This document shows, in pieces, positions 1-7,871 of a DNA stretch of 13,575 bases. The notes under the pieces are model-generated. The model was not told the origin of the DNA, ran no database searches, and worked only from the letters and a program-made list of their open reading frames with translations. Location: assembly GCA_025449615.1 (NCBI GenBank), contig JANWJA010000063.1, forward strand, positions 1 through 13,575, in the 5' to 3' direction. Source of the DNA: Methyloceanibacter sp. Lineage in GTDB: Bacteria > Pseudomonadota > Alphaproteobacteria > Rhizobiales > Methyloligellaceae. Within the stretch, counting starts at the first letter, position 1; each line of letters starts with the position of its first letter. The position numbers and the translations under genes were made by a program.

Positions 1-2
1 CG

Positions 3-920
3 GGCTTCCACTGGAAGAACGCGGAGTTCCAAAACTATTTGCATGAGCAGTCCGCCGACATCGCGATGGGCGTCGACGCCAAGGAAGAAGAAGATAAGGA
101 TGAAGGCGCGGGCGACCAGGGCATCATGTTCGGCTATGCCTGCCGCGAGACCGAGCCCCTGATGCCGGCGCCGATCTATTATGCGCATCGGCTCCTGCAT
201 GAGATGGCGAAAGCGCGGCACACCGGCAGCACGCCCGAGCTCGGACCCGACGCCAAGAGTCAGGTCACTCTCGCCTATGAAGACGGCAAGCCGGTGCGTG
301 CGGAATCCATCGTCGTCTCGACGCAGCACGGCGAGGATGTCAGCCAAGAGCGCATCAGGGACATCGTGCGCGGTTTCGTCGACGAGGTGATGCCGAAAGG
401 CTGGATCAGCCGCGACACCAAATTCTACGTAAATCCGACCGGCCGTTTCGTCATCGGCGGACCGGACGGCGATGCCGGCCTCACGGGGCGGAAGATTATC
501 GTCGATACGTATGGCGGTGCAGCACCTCATGGCGGCGGCGCCTTCTCCGGCAAGGACCCGACCAAGGTCGATCGCTCGGCAGCCTATGCCGCGCGTTACC
601 TCGCCAAGAACGTGGTCGCGGCGGGACTGGCGGATCGCTGCACGCTGCAAGTCTCTTATGCCATCGGCGTCTCGCAGCCGCTCTCGCTCTATGTGGATCT
701 GCACGGCACCGGCAAGGTGGCCGAGGACAAGCTCGAAGCGGCGCTCCGCGAGGTGATGGATCTTTCGCCCCGCGGGATCAGGACGCATCTTGGCCTCAAC
801 CGCCCGATCTATGAGCGGACGTCGTCCTACGGGCATTTCGGCCGGCAGCCGGACAATGACGGCGGGTTCTCTTGGGAAAAGCTCGACCTGATCGAGCCGA
901 TCCGGGGCGAGTTGAGCTAG
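3..920 (+). CDS. metK: S-adenosylmethionine synthetase, 5' end cut by window edge
   Basis: Makes S-adenosylmethionine from methionine and ATP in the cytoplasm, the methyl donor used by TrmB next door and many other enzymes. The reading frame is open from base 3 to the TAG at 918-920, giving about 306 visible residues. The family is usually 380-400 residues, so roughly 90 N-terminal residues, including the first ATP-binding histidine motif, lie outside the window. Two family signatures are visible: [12 protein letters not shown], starting near base 108, and the glycine-rich [18 protein letters not shown], near base 513, which is the phosphate and metal binding region of MetK. The TTG at base 39 is internal and is not a start. 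The carboxy end ([11 protein letters not shown]) looks complete. I see no frameshift. The assignment is very secure; only the N-terminus is missing. Confidence 0.97.
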   Translation, partial: GFHWKNAEFQNYLHEQSADIAMGVDAKEEEDKDEGAGDQGIMFGYACRETEPLMPAPIYYAHRLLHEMAKARHTGSTPELGPDAKSQVTLAYEDGKPVRAESIVVSTQHGEDVSQERIRDIVRGFVDEVMPKGWISRDTKFYVNPTGRFVIGGPDGDAGLTGRKIIVDTYGGAAPHGGGAFSGKDPTKVDRSAAYAARYLAKNVVAAGLADRCTLQVSYAIGVSQPLSLYVDLHGTGKVAEDKLEAALREVMDLSPRGIRTHLGLNRPIYERTSSYGHFGRQPDNDGGFSWEKLDLIEPIRGELS

Positions 921-949
921 AGCTTCGAAAAGCCTTTGCTTAAGGGTTG

Positions 950-1028
950 CGTCATGGCCCGGCTCGTCCCCGCTATCCACGTCAATGCAAAAAAGTCGTG
1001 GATGCCCGGCACAAGGCCGGGCATGACG
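950..1028. repeat. Imperfect palindromic intergenic element between metK and trmB
   Basis: An inverted repeat of about 79 bp. The outer arms are CGTCATGGCCCGGC (950-963) and GCCGGGCATGACG (1016-1028), complementary apart from one bulged C. An inner 7-bp stem pairs ATCCACG (975-981) with CGTGGAT (997-1003) around an A-rich loop. The right half can also fold alone as a 9-bp perfect hairpin, 1002-1010 with 1016-1024. Elements of this general look (GTCATGGCC ... GGCCATGACG with internal ATCCACG) are, to my recollection, dispersed in many copies in Rhizobiales genomes. Multi-copy status here is inferred, since only one copy lies in the window. It ends six bases before the likely trmB start. Confidence 0.75.
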
Positions 1029-1033
1029 TGGGG

Positions 1034-1753
1034 ATGGAGAAGAGATCCCCTGCTGGCAGCACCGAAACTGGCGAACGGCAGCGCTTAAGATCTTATGGCC
1101 GGCGCAAGGCGCGCCCGTTGAGCGGGCGGAAGGAGCAGCTCCTCGGCGAGCTGTTGCCACGGCTTCGTCTCGATCTTGGCAAGCCGGCGCCCGCACCGCT
1201 CACGCAGCTATTCGAAGTCCCGGTGCAAGAGGTGTGGCTCGAAATCGGCTTCGGCTCCGGCGAGCATCTGCTCGCGCAAGCCGAGCATCATCCCGAGATC
1301 GGCTTCATCGGCGCCGAGCCCTTCATCAACGGCGTTGCGAGCCTGCTCGGCGCCATCGAGACGCGGAGGCTCACGACCATCCGCGTCCATGATTGCGACG
1401 CGCGCGAGGTGCTGCCCTGGTTGCCGACCAGCTCGATCGGCGCAGCCTTTATTCTGTTTCCCGATCCCTGGCCGAAGAAGCGGCAACAAAAACGCAGGCT
1501 CGTCTCACAAGAGACGATCGCCGAGCTCGCGCGCAGCTTGCGGCCGGGCGGTTTGCTTCGCTTTGCCAGCGACGATGCCGATTACGCGGGGGAAGCGCTG
1601 TTTCTCGTGTCACGCAGCGGCGTGTTCGAGTGGCAAGCCGAAACCGCCCACGACTGGCGCATCCGTGCCCCCGATTGGCCGGATACGCGCTACGAGCGGA
1701 AGGCCTTAGCGGCAGGGCGAAAGCCTGTCTACCTCACCTTTACCAAGGTCTGA
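1034..1753 (+). CDS. trmB: tRNA (guanine-N7-)-methyltransferase
   Basis: Uses SAM to methylate N7 of G46 in the variable loop of tRNAs. The protein is 239 residues from the ATG at 1034, normal for the family. A class I methyltransferase fold is visible: SAM-binding motif EIGFGSGEHLL near residue 68, GAEPFINGVASLL for the acidic loop, the family signature FPDPWPKKRQQKRR near residue 146, and FASDDADY later, which supplies the conserved acidic residue. The frame is open further upstream (TTG at 947), but that stretch is the palindromic repeat and reads as arbitrary protein, so I place the start at 1034; GTG at 1028 is an alternative. No strong ribosome binding site precedes it, only GTGGGG. The basic N-terminal tail (RSYGRRKARPLSGRK) is common in alphaproteobacterial TrmB. 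Close behind metK, so probably co-transcribed with it. Confidence 0.95.
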   Translation: MEKRSPAGSTETGERQRLRSYGRRKARPLSGRKEQLLGELLPRLRLDLGKPAPAPLTQLFEVPVQEVWLEIGFGSGEHLLAQAEHHPEIGFIGAEPFINGVASLLGAIETRRLTTIRVHDCDAREVLPWLPTSSIGAAFILFPDPWPKKRQQKRRLVSQETIAELARSLRPGGLLRFASDDADYAGEALFLVSRSGVFEWQAETAHDWRIRAPDWPDTRYERKALAAGRKPVYLTFTKV

Positions 1754-1766
1754 TAGGACTGCGCAT

Positions 1767-2204
1767 ATGAACTCACGATCCTTACTTCTTGCGCTCGCGA
1801 TCTGCCTGTCTCCGCTGTCCGCCTCGGCGGTGACGGATATCGAGGCCGCCTGCTACAAAGACTGCGAGAGCTCAACCACATCGAACCCGGACTACAAAGC
1901 CTGCGTGGCGCGGGCCGCCGACAAGGCCGATGCCGCGCTGAATCAGGCTTATAAAGACATGTTTGGGGTGGTCCGGGTGGCCGGCAAGGACATGGGCCAG
2001 GCGTCGGATGCGCAATTGGGCGATCTCAAGGACGCGCAGAAGCAATGGATCGGCTATCGCGATGCCAATTGCACCTTCGAGGACAGCCTTGCCTTCGGGG
2101 GCACGGCCATTGGCGGCAATTATTCGTCCTGCCTGTGCGCGCTGAGCTATCAGCGGATTAACGATTTCGAGCGCATGAAAAAGGACGTGCTGGGGGGCCA
2201 ATAA
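1767..2204 (+). CDS. Secreted DUF1311 / LprI-like small protein
   Basis: A 145-residue protein with a clear signal peptide: residues 1-21 hold a hydrophobic core (LLLALAICL) and an SASA cleavage site before VTD. The mature part shows the pattern of the DUF1311 family (lysozyme inhibitor LprI type): a cysteine followed by a helical ADxALNxxY segment (residues 52-62), then a QKQWIGYRDANC block (91-102), a GG pair, and cysteines at 122 and 124 before a YQR segment. The mature protein has six cysteines (29, 33, 46, 102, 122, 124), consistent with up to three disulfides in the periplasm. The function of most DUF1311 proteins is unknown; lysozyme inhibition is established only for some members and is not shown here. 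It starts 13 bases after the trmB stop, with a weak AGGA upstream, so it may be read through from metK-trmB. It is a guest gene in an otherwise housekeeping neighbourhood. Confidence 0.85.
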   Translation: MNSRSLLLALAICLSPLSASAVTDIEAACYKDCESSTTSNPDYKACVARAADKADAALNQAYKDMFGVVRVAGKDMGQASDAQLGDLKDAQKQWIGYRDANCTFEDSLAFGGTAIGGNYSSCLCALSYQRINDFERMKKDVLGGQ

Positions 2205-2218
2205 GGGCGAAACCCCGC

Positions 2219-2246
2219 TTGAAACCTTGGAAAAAGGTCGTATATT
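2219..2246 (+). promoter_or_regulatory. Candidate sigma70-type promoter of the rimP-nusA-infB operon
   Basis: TTGAAA (2219-2224) and TATATT (2241-2246) are separated by 16 bases, a close match to the housekeeping sigma consensus. Transcription would begin near 2253, leaving a leader of about 98 bases before the rimP start that contains the terminator-like hairpin at 2275-2302. This is a sequence inference only. Confidence 0.55.
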
Positions 2247-2274
2247 CCGCTCGAACTCATGATTAGATTTGGTC

Positions 2275-2302
2275 AGGAGTGGGCCTTCGCCCGCTCCTTT
2301 TT
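2275..2302 (+). terminator. Intrinsic-terminator-like hairpin (attenuator) in the rimP leader
   Basis: Left arm AGGAGTGGGC (2275-2284), loop CTTC (2285-2288), right arm GCCCGCTCCT (2289-2298): ten pairs with one G-U wobble, followed by five T residues (2298-2302). It sits about 48 bases ahead of the rimP start and downstream of a plausible promoter. It could end transcription from the metK-trmB side, attenuate the rimP operon, or both. I recall an Rfam family called rimP-leader describing attenuators upstream of rimP; I could not check membership. The left arm contains AGGAG but no start codon follows it. Confidence 0.75.
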
Positions 2303-2350
2303 GTTAGGCTCAATGGCTTTCGCTGTGTCGCGAAGGCCGAAGTCCAAGAT

Positions 2351-2908
2351 ATGCCTGACCTGAACGACAGCGGAGACGGCCGTTTCTTCCGCGAGACCGG
2401 GCTGGCGCGTGAGATCGCCGATCTGGCGACCCCCGTGCTCGACGAGCTTGGCTTTCGGTTGGTGCGGGTGCTGGTCTCGGGGCGCGACGGCGGCACGGTG
2501 CAGCTGATGGCGGAGCGACCCGACGGGCAGTTGACGATCGCCGATTGCGCTTCGATCAGCCGCAAGCTGTCGGTGTTGCTCGAGGCGCACGATCCGATGC
2601 CGAACAGCTATCGGCTGGAGGTGTCTTCGCCCGGTATTGACCGGCCTCTGGTACGGCCCAGCGACTTCGCGTCGTGGGCCGGTCACGTGGCGAAGATAGA
2701 GCTGAACGAGCCGGTCGATGGACGGAAACGGTTCCGCGGCGTGATCGAGGGCGTGGTGAAGAACGAAGTGCGCTTGAAGATCGATCTGCCCGGCGAGAAC
2801 GAGCCGGTCACGATCGGGCTGCCGTTCTCGCTGATCGGCGAGGCGAAGTTGGTCGCGGGCAAGGAGATCGTCCGCGCCGATCTTGCGGCCAGGAAAACTG
2901 CGAATTGA
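2351..2908 (+). CDS. rimP: Ribosome maturation factor RimP
   Basis: Needed for maturation of the 30S subunit, where it helps assemble the S12 region. The protein is 185 residues from the ATG at 2351. The RimP N-terminal alpha/beta domain covers about residues 10-95 and carries the signature YRLEVSSPGIDRPL; the C-terminal SH3-like domain follows (about 100-175, with FRGVIEGVVKNEVRLKID). The frame stays open upstream to 2279, but that stretch includes the attenuator hairpin and does not resemble the family, so 2351 is preferred; the site before it (GAAG) is weak. First gene of the rimP-nusA-ylxR-infB-rbfA-truB unit, an order widely conserved in bacteria. It is 55 bases ahead of nusA. Confidence 0.96.
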   Translation: MPDLNDSGDGRFFRETGLAREIADLATPVLDELGFRLVRVLVSGRDGGTVQLMAERPDGQLTIADCASISRKLSVLLEAHDPMPNSYRLEVSSPGIDRPLVRPSDFASWAGHVAKIELNEPVDGRKRFRGVIEGVVKNEVRLKIDLPGENEPVTIGLPFSLIGEAKLVAGKEIVRADLAARKTAN

Positions 2909-2963
2909 AATTTGTGGGATGCGGGCAACACCCGCGCCTGAGGATTAATCGGAGGACTAGACA

Positions 2964-4598
2964 ATGGCTCAGGCAGGCGTAAGCGCCAACAGGCTGGAGC
3001 TCCTGCAGATCGCGGACGCGGTCGCGCGCGAGAAGGCGATCGACCGCCAGGTGGTAATCAGCGCCATGGAGGATGCGATCCAGAAGGCGGCGAAATCGCG
3101 CTATGGCAGCGAGAACGAGATCCGGGCCGAGGTCGATCCGAAGACGGGAGAGATCAGGCTGGCGAGGCTGCTCGAGGTGGTCGAGGCCGTGACCATGGAA
3201 GCCACCCAGATTTCGCTCGAGGAAGCGCGGCGCCGCAATCCGGCGGCACAAGCCGGCGACTTCATCGCGGAGCCCCTGCCCCCGCTCGATTTCGGACGGG
3301 TGGCGGCGCAGAACGCCAAGCAAGTCATCGTGCAGAAAGTGCGCGAGGCCGAGCGCGAGCGCCAATATGACGAATATAAAGACCGCGTCGGCGAAATCGT
3401 GAACGGCATCGTCAAGCGCGTCGAATACGGCAATATCGTCGTCGACCTGGGCCGCGCCGAGGCCATCGTGCGGCGCGACGAAGCGCTGCCGCGTGAGAAT
3501 TTCCGCTATGGCGACCGTATCCGCGCCTATGTCTATGACGTGCGCCGCGAGCAGCGTGGGCCGCAGATTTTCCTGTCGCGCACGCATCCCGAATTCATGG
3601 CTAAGCTGTTCGCGCAAGAGGTGCCGGAAGTCTATGACGGCATCGTCACCATCAAGTCGGTGGCGCGCGATCCCGGTAGCCGCGCCAAGATCGCGGTGGT
3701 GTCGCGCGATAGCTCGATCGACCCGGTCGGTGCTTGCGTCGGTATGCGCGGCAGCCGAGTGCAGGCCGTGGTGAACGAGCTGCAAGGCGAGAAGATCGAC
3801 ATCATTCAATGGTCGCCGGACGCCGCGACCTTCATCGTGAACGCGCTGGCGCCAGCAGAGGTGGTCAAGGTTGTGCTCGATGAAGACGCCGAGCGGATCG
3901 AGGTGGTGGTGCCGGACGCGCAGCTCTCGCTTGCGATCGGCCGCAAGGGACAAAATGTGAGGCTCGCCTCGCAACTCACTGGATGGGACATCGACATTAT
4001 GACGGAAGCAAGCGAGTCCGAGCGGCGTCAGACGGAGTTCGCCGAACGCTCCTCCACCTTCATGGAGGCACTCGACGTGGACGAGGTGATCGCGCAGCTG
4101 CTCGCCTCTGAAGGCTTCTCTTCGGTGGAAGAGGTCGCCTTTGTCGAACCCTCCGAGATCGCCTCGATCGAAGGCTTCGACGAGAACACCGCCGCCGAGA
4201 TTCAGACGCGCGCACGCGAATACTTAGAGAAGATCGAGGCCGAGCTCGAAGCAAAGCGCAAAGCGCTCGGCGTCAAGGACGAACTTGCCGAGGTGCCAGG
4301 CCTCAACAATGCGATGCTGGTCGCCCTCGGCGAGAACAACATCAAGACGGTCGAGGATTTGGCCGATTGCGCCACCGACGACCTCGCCGGCTGGAGCGAG
4401 CGCAAAGACAAAGAGACGACGCGTCACCCCGGCATTCTCGACGGCCATGGCCTCGGCAAGCCCGAGATCGAGGCGTTGATCCTTGCGGCTCGCGTCAAGG
4501 CCGGCTGGATCACCGAAGCGGATCTGGCGCCTCCGCCCGAGGAAGAGTCTGAGGTGGAAACTGAATCCGGCGAGGCTGCCGGCGAAGAAGCGTCATGA
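2964..4598 (+). CDS. nusA: Transcription termination/antitermination factor NusA
   Basis: Binds RNA polymerase and nascent RNA, and modulates pausing, termination and rRNA antitermination. The protein is 544 residues, the long form typical of Proteobacteria. Visible parts: polymerase-binding N-terminal domain (about 5-130); S1 domain starting at DRVGEIVNGIVKRVEYG (about 139-205); KH1 with GACVGMRGSRVQAVV and its GMRG loop near residue 260; KH2 with SLAIGRKGQNVRLAS, IGRKG at 325-329; then two helix-hairpin-helix acidic repeats (about 370-430 and 440-510), which in E. coli contact polymerase and lambda N. The C-terminus is a short acidic tail (PPPEEESEVETESGEAAGEE). The start is fixed by a strong GGAGG site about ten bases upstream. 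In E. coli NusA participates in control of its own operon; the attenuator upstream of rimP would make that possible here, which is inference. Confidence 0.98.
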   Translation: MAQAGVSANRLELLQIADAVAREKAIDRQVVISAMEDAIQKAAKSRYGSENEIRAEVDPKTGEIRLARLLEVVEAVTMEATQISLEEARRRNPAAQAGDFIAEPLPPLDFGRVAAQNAKQVIVQKVREAERERQYDEYKDRVGEIVNGIVKRVEYGNIVVDLGRAEAIVRRDEALPRENFRYGDRIRAYVYDVRREQRGPQIFLSRTHPEFMAKLFAQEVPEVYDGIVTIKSVARDPGSRAKIAVVSRDSSIDPVGACVGMRGSRVQAVVNELQGEKIDIIQWSPDAATFIVNALAPAEVVKVVLDEDAERIEVVVPDAQLSLAIGRKGQNVRLASQLTGWDIDIMTEASESERRQTEFAERSSTFMEALDVDEVIAQLLASEGFSSVEEVAFVEPSEIASIEGFDENTAAEIQTRAREYLEKIEAELEAKRKALGVKDELAEVPGLNNAMLVALGENNIKTVEDLADCATDDLAGWSERKDKETTRHPGILDGHGLGKPEIEALILAARVKAGWITEADLAPPPEEESEVETESGEAAGEEAS

Positions 4599-4614
4599 GC
4601 GGGAGCGCCTACCA

Positions 4615-5289
4615 TTGCAGCAAGCGGCAAGTCAACTTGACGAGCTTCACGGGGACGAGGAAACCGGCCCCGTTCGCCGCTGCGCGCTGACGCGCGACCG
4701 CAAGCCTAAGGAAGAGCTGATCCGCTTCGTGCTGGGGCCGGACGGCACGGTCGTCCCGGACTTAAGAGAGAGGCTCCCGGGACGGGGCGTGTGGCTGACC
4801 GCTTCCAAGGATTGCGTGGCCGAGGCGGCCAAGCGCAACGCGTTTGCCGCAGCCCTCAAGACCAAGGCCAATGTGCCCCCTGCCTTTGCCGATCAGGTCG
4901 AGGGGCTGTTGGCCGAAACGGCCTTAGGCGCTCTGGCGCTTGCCAATAAGGCCGGTCAGGTGGTGTTCGGTTTTGCCAAGATCGAGGAGGCCATCGCCAA
5001 AGGCGAAATTATCGCCCTGGTGCACGCCAAAGAGGCCAGCGCGGACGGCTGCCGCAAGCTCGACGGCAAATTTCGGGCGGAATCGCAGGGCCAAGGGCTC
5101 GAGCCAATCAACGCATTTAGCACCGATGAATTGGGTTTGGCATCGGGTAGGACAAATGTGATACATGCAGCGCTAATCCAGGGCGGAGCGGCTCTAGCGC
5201 TGCTCGCGGCTGCCTCGAGGCTTGAGCGCTACCGCAAGGGAATGAGCGCATCCGCAAAGCCAATTGGATCGGACACGGACAGGACATGA
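4615..5289 (+). CDS. YlxR (DUF448) and L7Ae-like fused RNA-binding protein
   Basis: A 224-residue protein with two parts. Residues about 18-95 match the YlxR/DUF448 fold: the [19 protein letters not shown] block, then the IRFVLGPDG strand and [14 protein letters not shown]. Residues about 105-200 resemble the L7Ae/L30e RNA-binding fold ([20 protein letters not shown], then [12 protein letters not shown]). In Firmicutes these are two neighbouring genes (ylxR and ylxQ) in the same nusA-infB operon; in Alphaproteobacteria they commonly appear as one protein. The exact role is not settled; RNA binding is the family-level expectation. The start is uncertain. The best in-frame choice is TTG at 4615, with GGGAG about ten bases upstream and a 16-base gap from nusA. 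An ATG at 4595 overlaps the nusA stop but is in another frame and closes after 31 codons. The end overlaps infB by four bases (ATGA), suggesting translational coupling. Confidence 0.9.
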   Translation: MQQAASQLDELHGDEETGPVRRCALTRDRKPKEELIRFVLGPDGTVVPDLRERLPGRGVWLTASKDCVAEAAKRNAFAAALKTKANVPPAFADQVEGLLAETALGALALANKAGQVVFGFAKIEEAIAKGEIIALVHAKEASADGCRKLDGKFRAESQGQGLEPINAFSTDELGLASGRTNVIHAALIQGGAALALLAAASRLERYRKGMSASAKPIGSDTDRT

Positions 5290-7784
5290 GCGAGACGAAC
5301 GAGACTGACGATAAGACCGCGCGCGGACGCAAGATGACGCTCAATTTGCGTCGGACCGTGGAGTCCGGCCATGTGCGGCAAAGCTTTAGCCATGGGCGCT
5401 CGAAATCAGTCCTGGTGGAGAAGAAGAAGCGCCGCGCCGTCGGTGCCGGTGGCACGGCCCCCATTGCCGAGGAAGCGCCCGTCAAGACGCCGCCCGCCGC
5501 AGCTGAGGCTCCGCAGAGAAAACCCAAAGCCGAAGAGTCGCAAGCGCGCCGTTCCGGCGTCGTGCTGCGCCAGCTCTCAGATGACGAGAAAGATGCGCGG
5601 ATCCGGGCGCTGAGCGATTCGAAGGTTCGCGAGGCCGAGGAGCGCGAGCGCGCAGAGACCGATGCCGTACTCCGCGCCGTCACAGAAGACGTGCGCGTCA
5701 AGGAGCGCGAGGAAGCCGACGAGCGCCAGGTTAAAGAGCAGGCGCGTCTTGCGACGGAAGCGGAAGCCCGCCGCAAGGGCGAGGATACGGCGCGCAAGCA
5801 TCTCACCAACGAAGTTGAGGAAGCTCCGAAACGCGGCGCACTGGATGACCGGCATAGCAAGAAGGAGCGCGTGGCGCCGAAGCGAGCCAACGAGCAGCGC
5901 GTGCGTGGCCGACTCACCATCACCAATGCGCTCGATGAGGAGCAGCGTCAGCGGAGTCTCGCCTCGCTAAAGCGGCGGCAAGAGCGCCAGAAGAAGCAGA
6001 TCGCAGGGCCGCAAGCGCAAGCCAAGATTCAGCGCGAGGTCGTGATCCCCGAAATCATCACCATTCAGGAGCTCGCCAACCGCATGGCCGAGCGCGGCGT
6101 CGACGTCATCAAGGCGTTGATGCGCGACGGCTCCATGCACAAAATCACCGACGTGATCGATTCCGACACCGCGCAGCTGGTTGCCGAAGAGTTCGGCCAT
6201 GTCGTGCGCCGCGTGTCGGAAGCCGACGTGGAAGAAGGCTTCATCGGCGAGGAGGATCACGACGAGGATCTCACGCCGCGGGCGCCGGTCGTCACCATCA
6301 TGGGCCATGTCGATCACGGCAAGACCTCGCTGCTTGACGCCATTCGTACCACCGACGTGGTGTCGCATGAGGCTGGCGGCATCACCCAGCATATCGGCGC
6401 CTATCAGGTGGTGACGCCAGCTGGAAACAAGATCACGTTCATCGATACGCCAGGCCATGAGGCCTTTACCGCCATGCGTCAGCGCGGCGCTCAGGTGACG
6501 GATATCGTCATCCTCGTGGTTGCCGCCGACGATGGCGTGAAGCCGCAAACTGTCGAGGCGATCAATCACGCCAAGGCGGCGAAGGTGCCGATGATCGTCG
6601 CCATCAACAAGATCGACAAGCAAGGCGCCGACCCGAAGCGCGTCCGCACCGAGTTGCTCAGTCACGAGATCGTGGTGGAGAGCTTGGGCGGCGACACGCT
6701 GGAGCTGGAAGTTTCGGCGCTGAAACGCATCGGCCTAGACAAGCTGCTCGAGGCCATTTTGCTGCAATCCGAGGTTTTGGAACTCAAGGCCAACCCGTTG
6801 CGCGCCGCCGAAGGCGTGATCGTCGAGGCCAAGCTGGAACGGGGCCGCGGTCCCGTCGGCACGGCGCTGATCCAGCGCGGCACGCTGCATGTCGGCGATC
6901 TGATCGTGGCGGGCTCGGCCTATGGCCGCGTCCGGGCGCTGATCAACGATCGTGGCGAACAAGTGAAAGAGGCGGGTCCGTCGGTTCCGGTCGAGGTGCT
7001 CGGCTTCGACTCTGCGCCTGAGGCCGGCGATCAGTTCGCCGTCGTCGAGAACGAGGCGCGCGCCCGCGAACTTACCGATTATCGCACGCGCGAGCGCCGC
7101 AAGCGGATCGCCGTTGCCGGCGCCCGTGGCTCGCTCGAGCAGATGATGAGCCAGCTGAAAGAGAGCGGCGCGCAGGAATTCACCCTTCTCGTCAAGGGCG
7201 ACGTGCAGGGCTCGGTCGAGGCCATCGTCGCGGCGCTGGAGAAACTCGGCACGGATGAAGTTCGCGCTCGCATCGTGCATGCGGGCGTTGGCGGCATCAC
7301 CGAATCCGATGTCGGACTTGCCGCGACCTCGGGCGCAGTCGTTCTCGGCTTCAATGTGCGCGCCAATTCACAGGCGCGCGAAGCGGCGGAGCGGGACGGC
7401 GTCGAGATCCGCTATTTCAACGTGATCTACGATCTGGTCGACATCGTGAAGCAGGCCATGTCCGGCATGCTAGTACCGACCCGGATCGAGAATTTCCTCG
7501 GCAATGCCGAAATCCTCGAAGTGTTTGCCATCTCCAAAGTCGGCAAGGTGGCCGGCTGCCGCGTCACCGAAGGCAAGGTCGAGCGCGGCGCTCATGTCCG
7601 GCTGATCCGCGACAACGTGGTGATCCACGAAGGCAAGCTCTCCACCTTGAAGCGCTTCAAGGACGAGGTGCGTGAGGTCGTGGCCGGGCAAGAATGCGGC
7701 ATGGCCTTCGAAGGCTATCAGGACATGCGGCCGGGCGACGTCATCGAGTGCTTCGAAGTCGAGCACGTCCAGCGCAGCCTGTAG
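5286..7784 (+). CDS. infB: Translation initiation factor IF-2
   Basis: GTPase that brings initiator fMet-tRNA to the 30S subunit and promotes 50S joining. The protein is 832 residues. Visible parts: an N-terminal alphaproteobacterial IF2 segment ([20 protein letters not shown], about 17-36); a long highly charged Arg/Glu/Ala-rich linker to about 250, likely helical; the IF2_N domain (about 254-310, with [20 protein letters not shown]); and the G domain with G1 GHVDHGKT (340-347), G3 DTPGHEAF (starting at 387) and G4 NKID (starting at 441). The beta-barrel domain 2, domain 3 and the C-terminal initiator-tRNA-binding domain follow, ending in [16 protein letters not shown]. All G motifs are intact. 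The ATG overlaps the upstream stop codon (ATGA) and has AGGAC just before it. The next gene, rbfA, begins about 87 bases later, beyond a palindromic repeat. Confidence 0.98.
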   Translation: MSETNETDDKTARGRKMTLNLRRTVESGHVRQSFSHGRSKSVLVEKKKRRAVGAGGTAPIAEEAPVKTPPAAAEAPQRKPKAEESQARRSGVVLRQLSDDEKDARIRALSDSKVREAEERERAETDAVLRAVTEDVRVKEREEADERQVKEQARLATEAEARRKGEDTARKHLTNEVEEAPKRGALDDRHSKKERVAPKRANEQRVRGRLTITNALDEEQRQRSLASLKRRQERQKKQIAGPQAQAKIQREVVIPEIITIQELANRMAERGVDVIKALMRDGSMHKITDVIDSDTAQLVAEEFGHVVRRVSEADVEEGFIGEEDHDEDLTPRAPVVTIMGHVDHGKTSLLDAIRTTDVVSHEAGGITQHIGAYQVVTPAGNKITFIDTPGHEAFTAMRQRGAQVTDIVILVVAADDGVKPQTVEAINHAKAAKVPMIVAINKIDKQGADPKRVRTELLSHEIVVESLGGDTLELEVSALKRIGLDKLLEAILLQSEVLELKANPLRAAEGVIVEAKLERGRGPVGTALIQRGTLHVGDLIVAGSAYGRVRALINDRGEQVKEAGPSVPVEVLGFDSAPEAGDQFAVVENEARARELTDYRTRERRKRIAVAGARGSLEQMMSQLKESGAQEFTLLVKGDVQGSVEAIVAALEKLGTDEVRARIVHAGVGGITESDVGLAATSGAVVLGFNVRANSQAREAAERDGVEIRYFNVIYDLVDIVKQAMSGMLVPTRIENFLGNAEILEVFAISKVGKVAGCRVTEGKVERGAHVRLIRDNVVIHEGKLSTLKRFKDEVREVVAGQECGMAFEGYQDMRPGDVIECFEVEHVQRSL

Positions 7785-7805
7785 GTCTTCCATAACCTTT
7801 GCTGT

Positions 7806-7844
7806 CCGGTGTTCTGAATCCCGCCTGCGCGGGAATGACACCGG
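7806..7844. repeat. Palindromic intergenic element between infB and rbfA
   Basis: Outer arms CCGGTGT (7806-7812) and ACACCGG (7838-7844) are perfectly complementary. An inner stem pairs TCCCGC (7819-7824) with GCGGGA (7829-7834) around the loop CTGC. The core CCCGCCTGCGCGGGAATGAC is of the common proteobacterial dispersed type that reads GTCATTCCCGCGCAGGCGGG on the other strand. It differs in sequence from the metK-trmB palindrome. No T-run follows, so it is unlikely to be an intrinsic terminator. Repeat status in the genome is inferred. Confidence 0.7.
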
Positions 7845-7871
7845 AGAGCGCCCCCGGGATTGGGAATCGTG

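Noticed and set aside
921..940. Tiny GCTT-CGAA-AAGC hairpin after metK as a terminator
   Set aside because: Four-pair stem and a broken T stretch; not sufficient.
947..1033. N-terminal extension of TrmB from TTG 947
   Set aside because: The extension is encoded by the palindromic repeat and has no family similarity; ATG 1034 gives normal length.
2279..2350. N-terminal extension of RimP from 2279
   Set aside because: Would be encoded by the attenuator hairpin and T-run; the family starts near the ATG at 2351.
2921..2935. Small GCGGG/CCCGC hairpin between rimP and nusA
   Set aside because: Only five pairs and no T-run; nusA has its own strong ribosome binding site after it. Too short to call.
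2808..3974. 388-codon open frame on the minus strand across rimP and nusA
   Set aside because: Antisense to nusA KH and S1 domains; repetitive His/Asp/Leu composition, no recognisable domain or ribosome binding site.
5117..5926. 269-codon minus-strand frame opposite ylxR and the start of infB
   Set aside because: Ser/Arg-rich shadow of the charged IF2 linker; no motifs.
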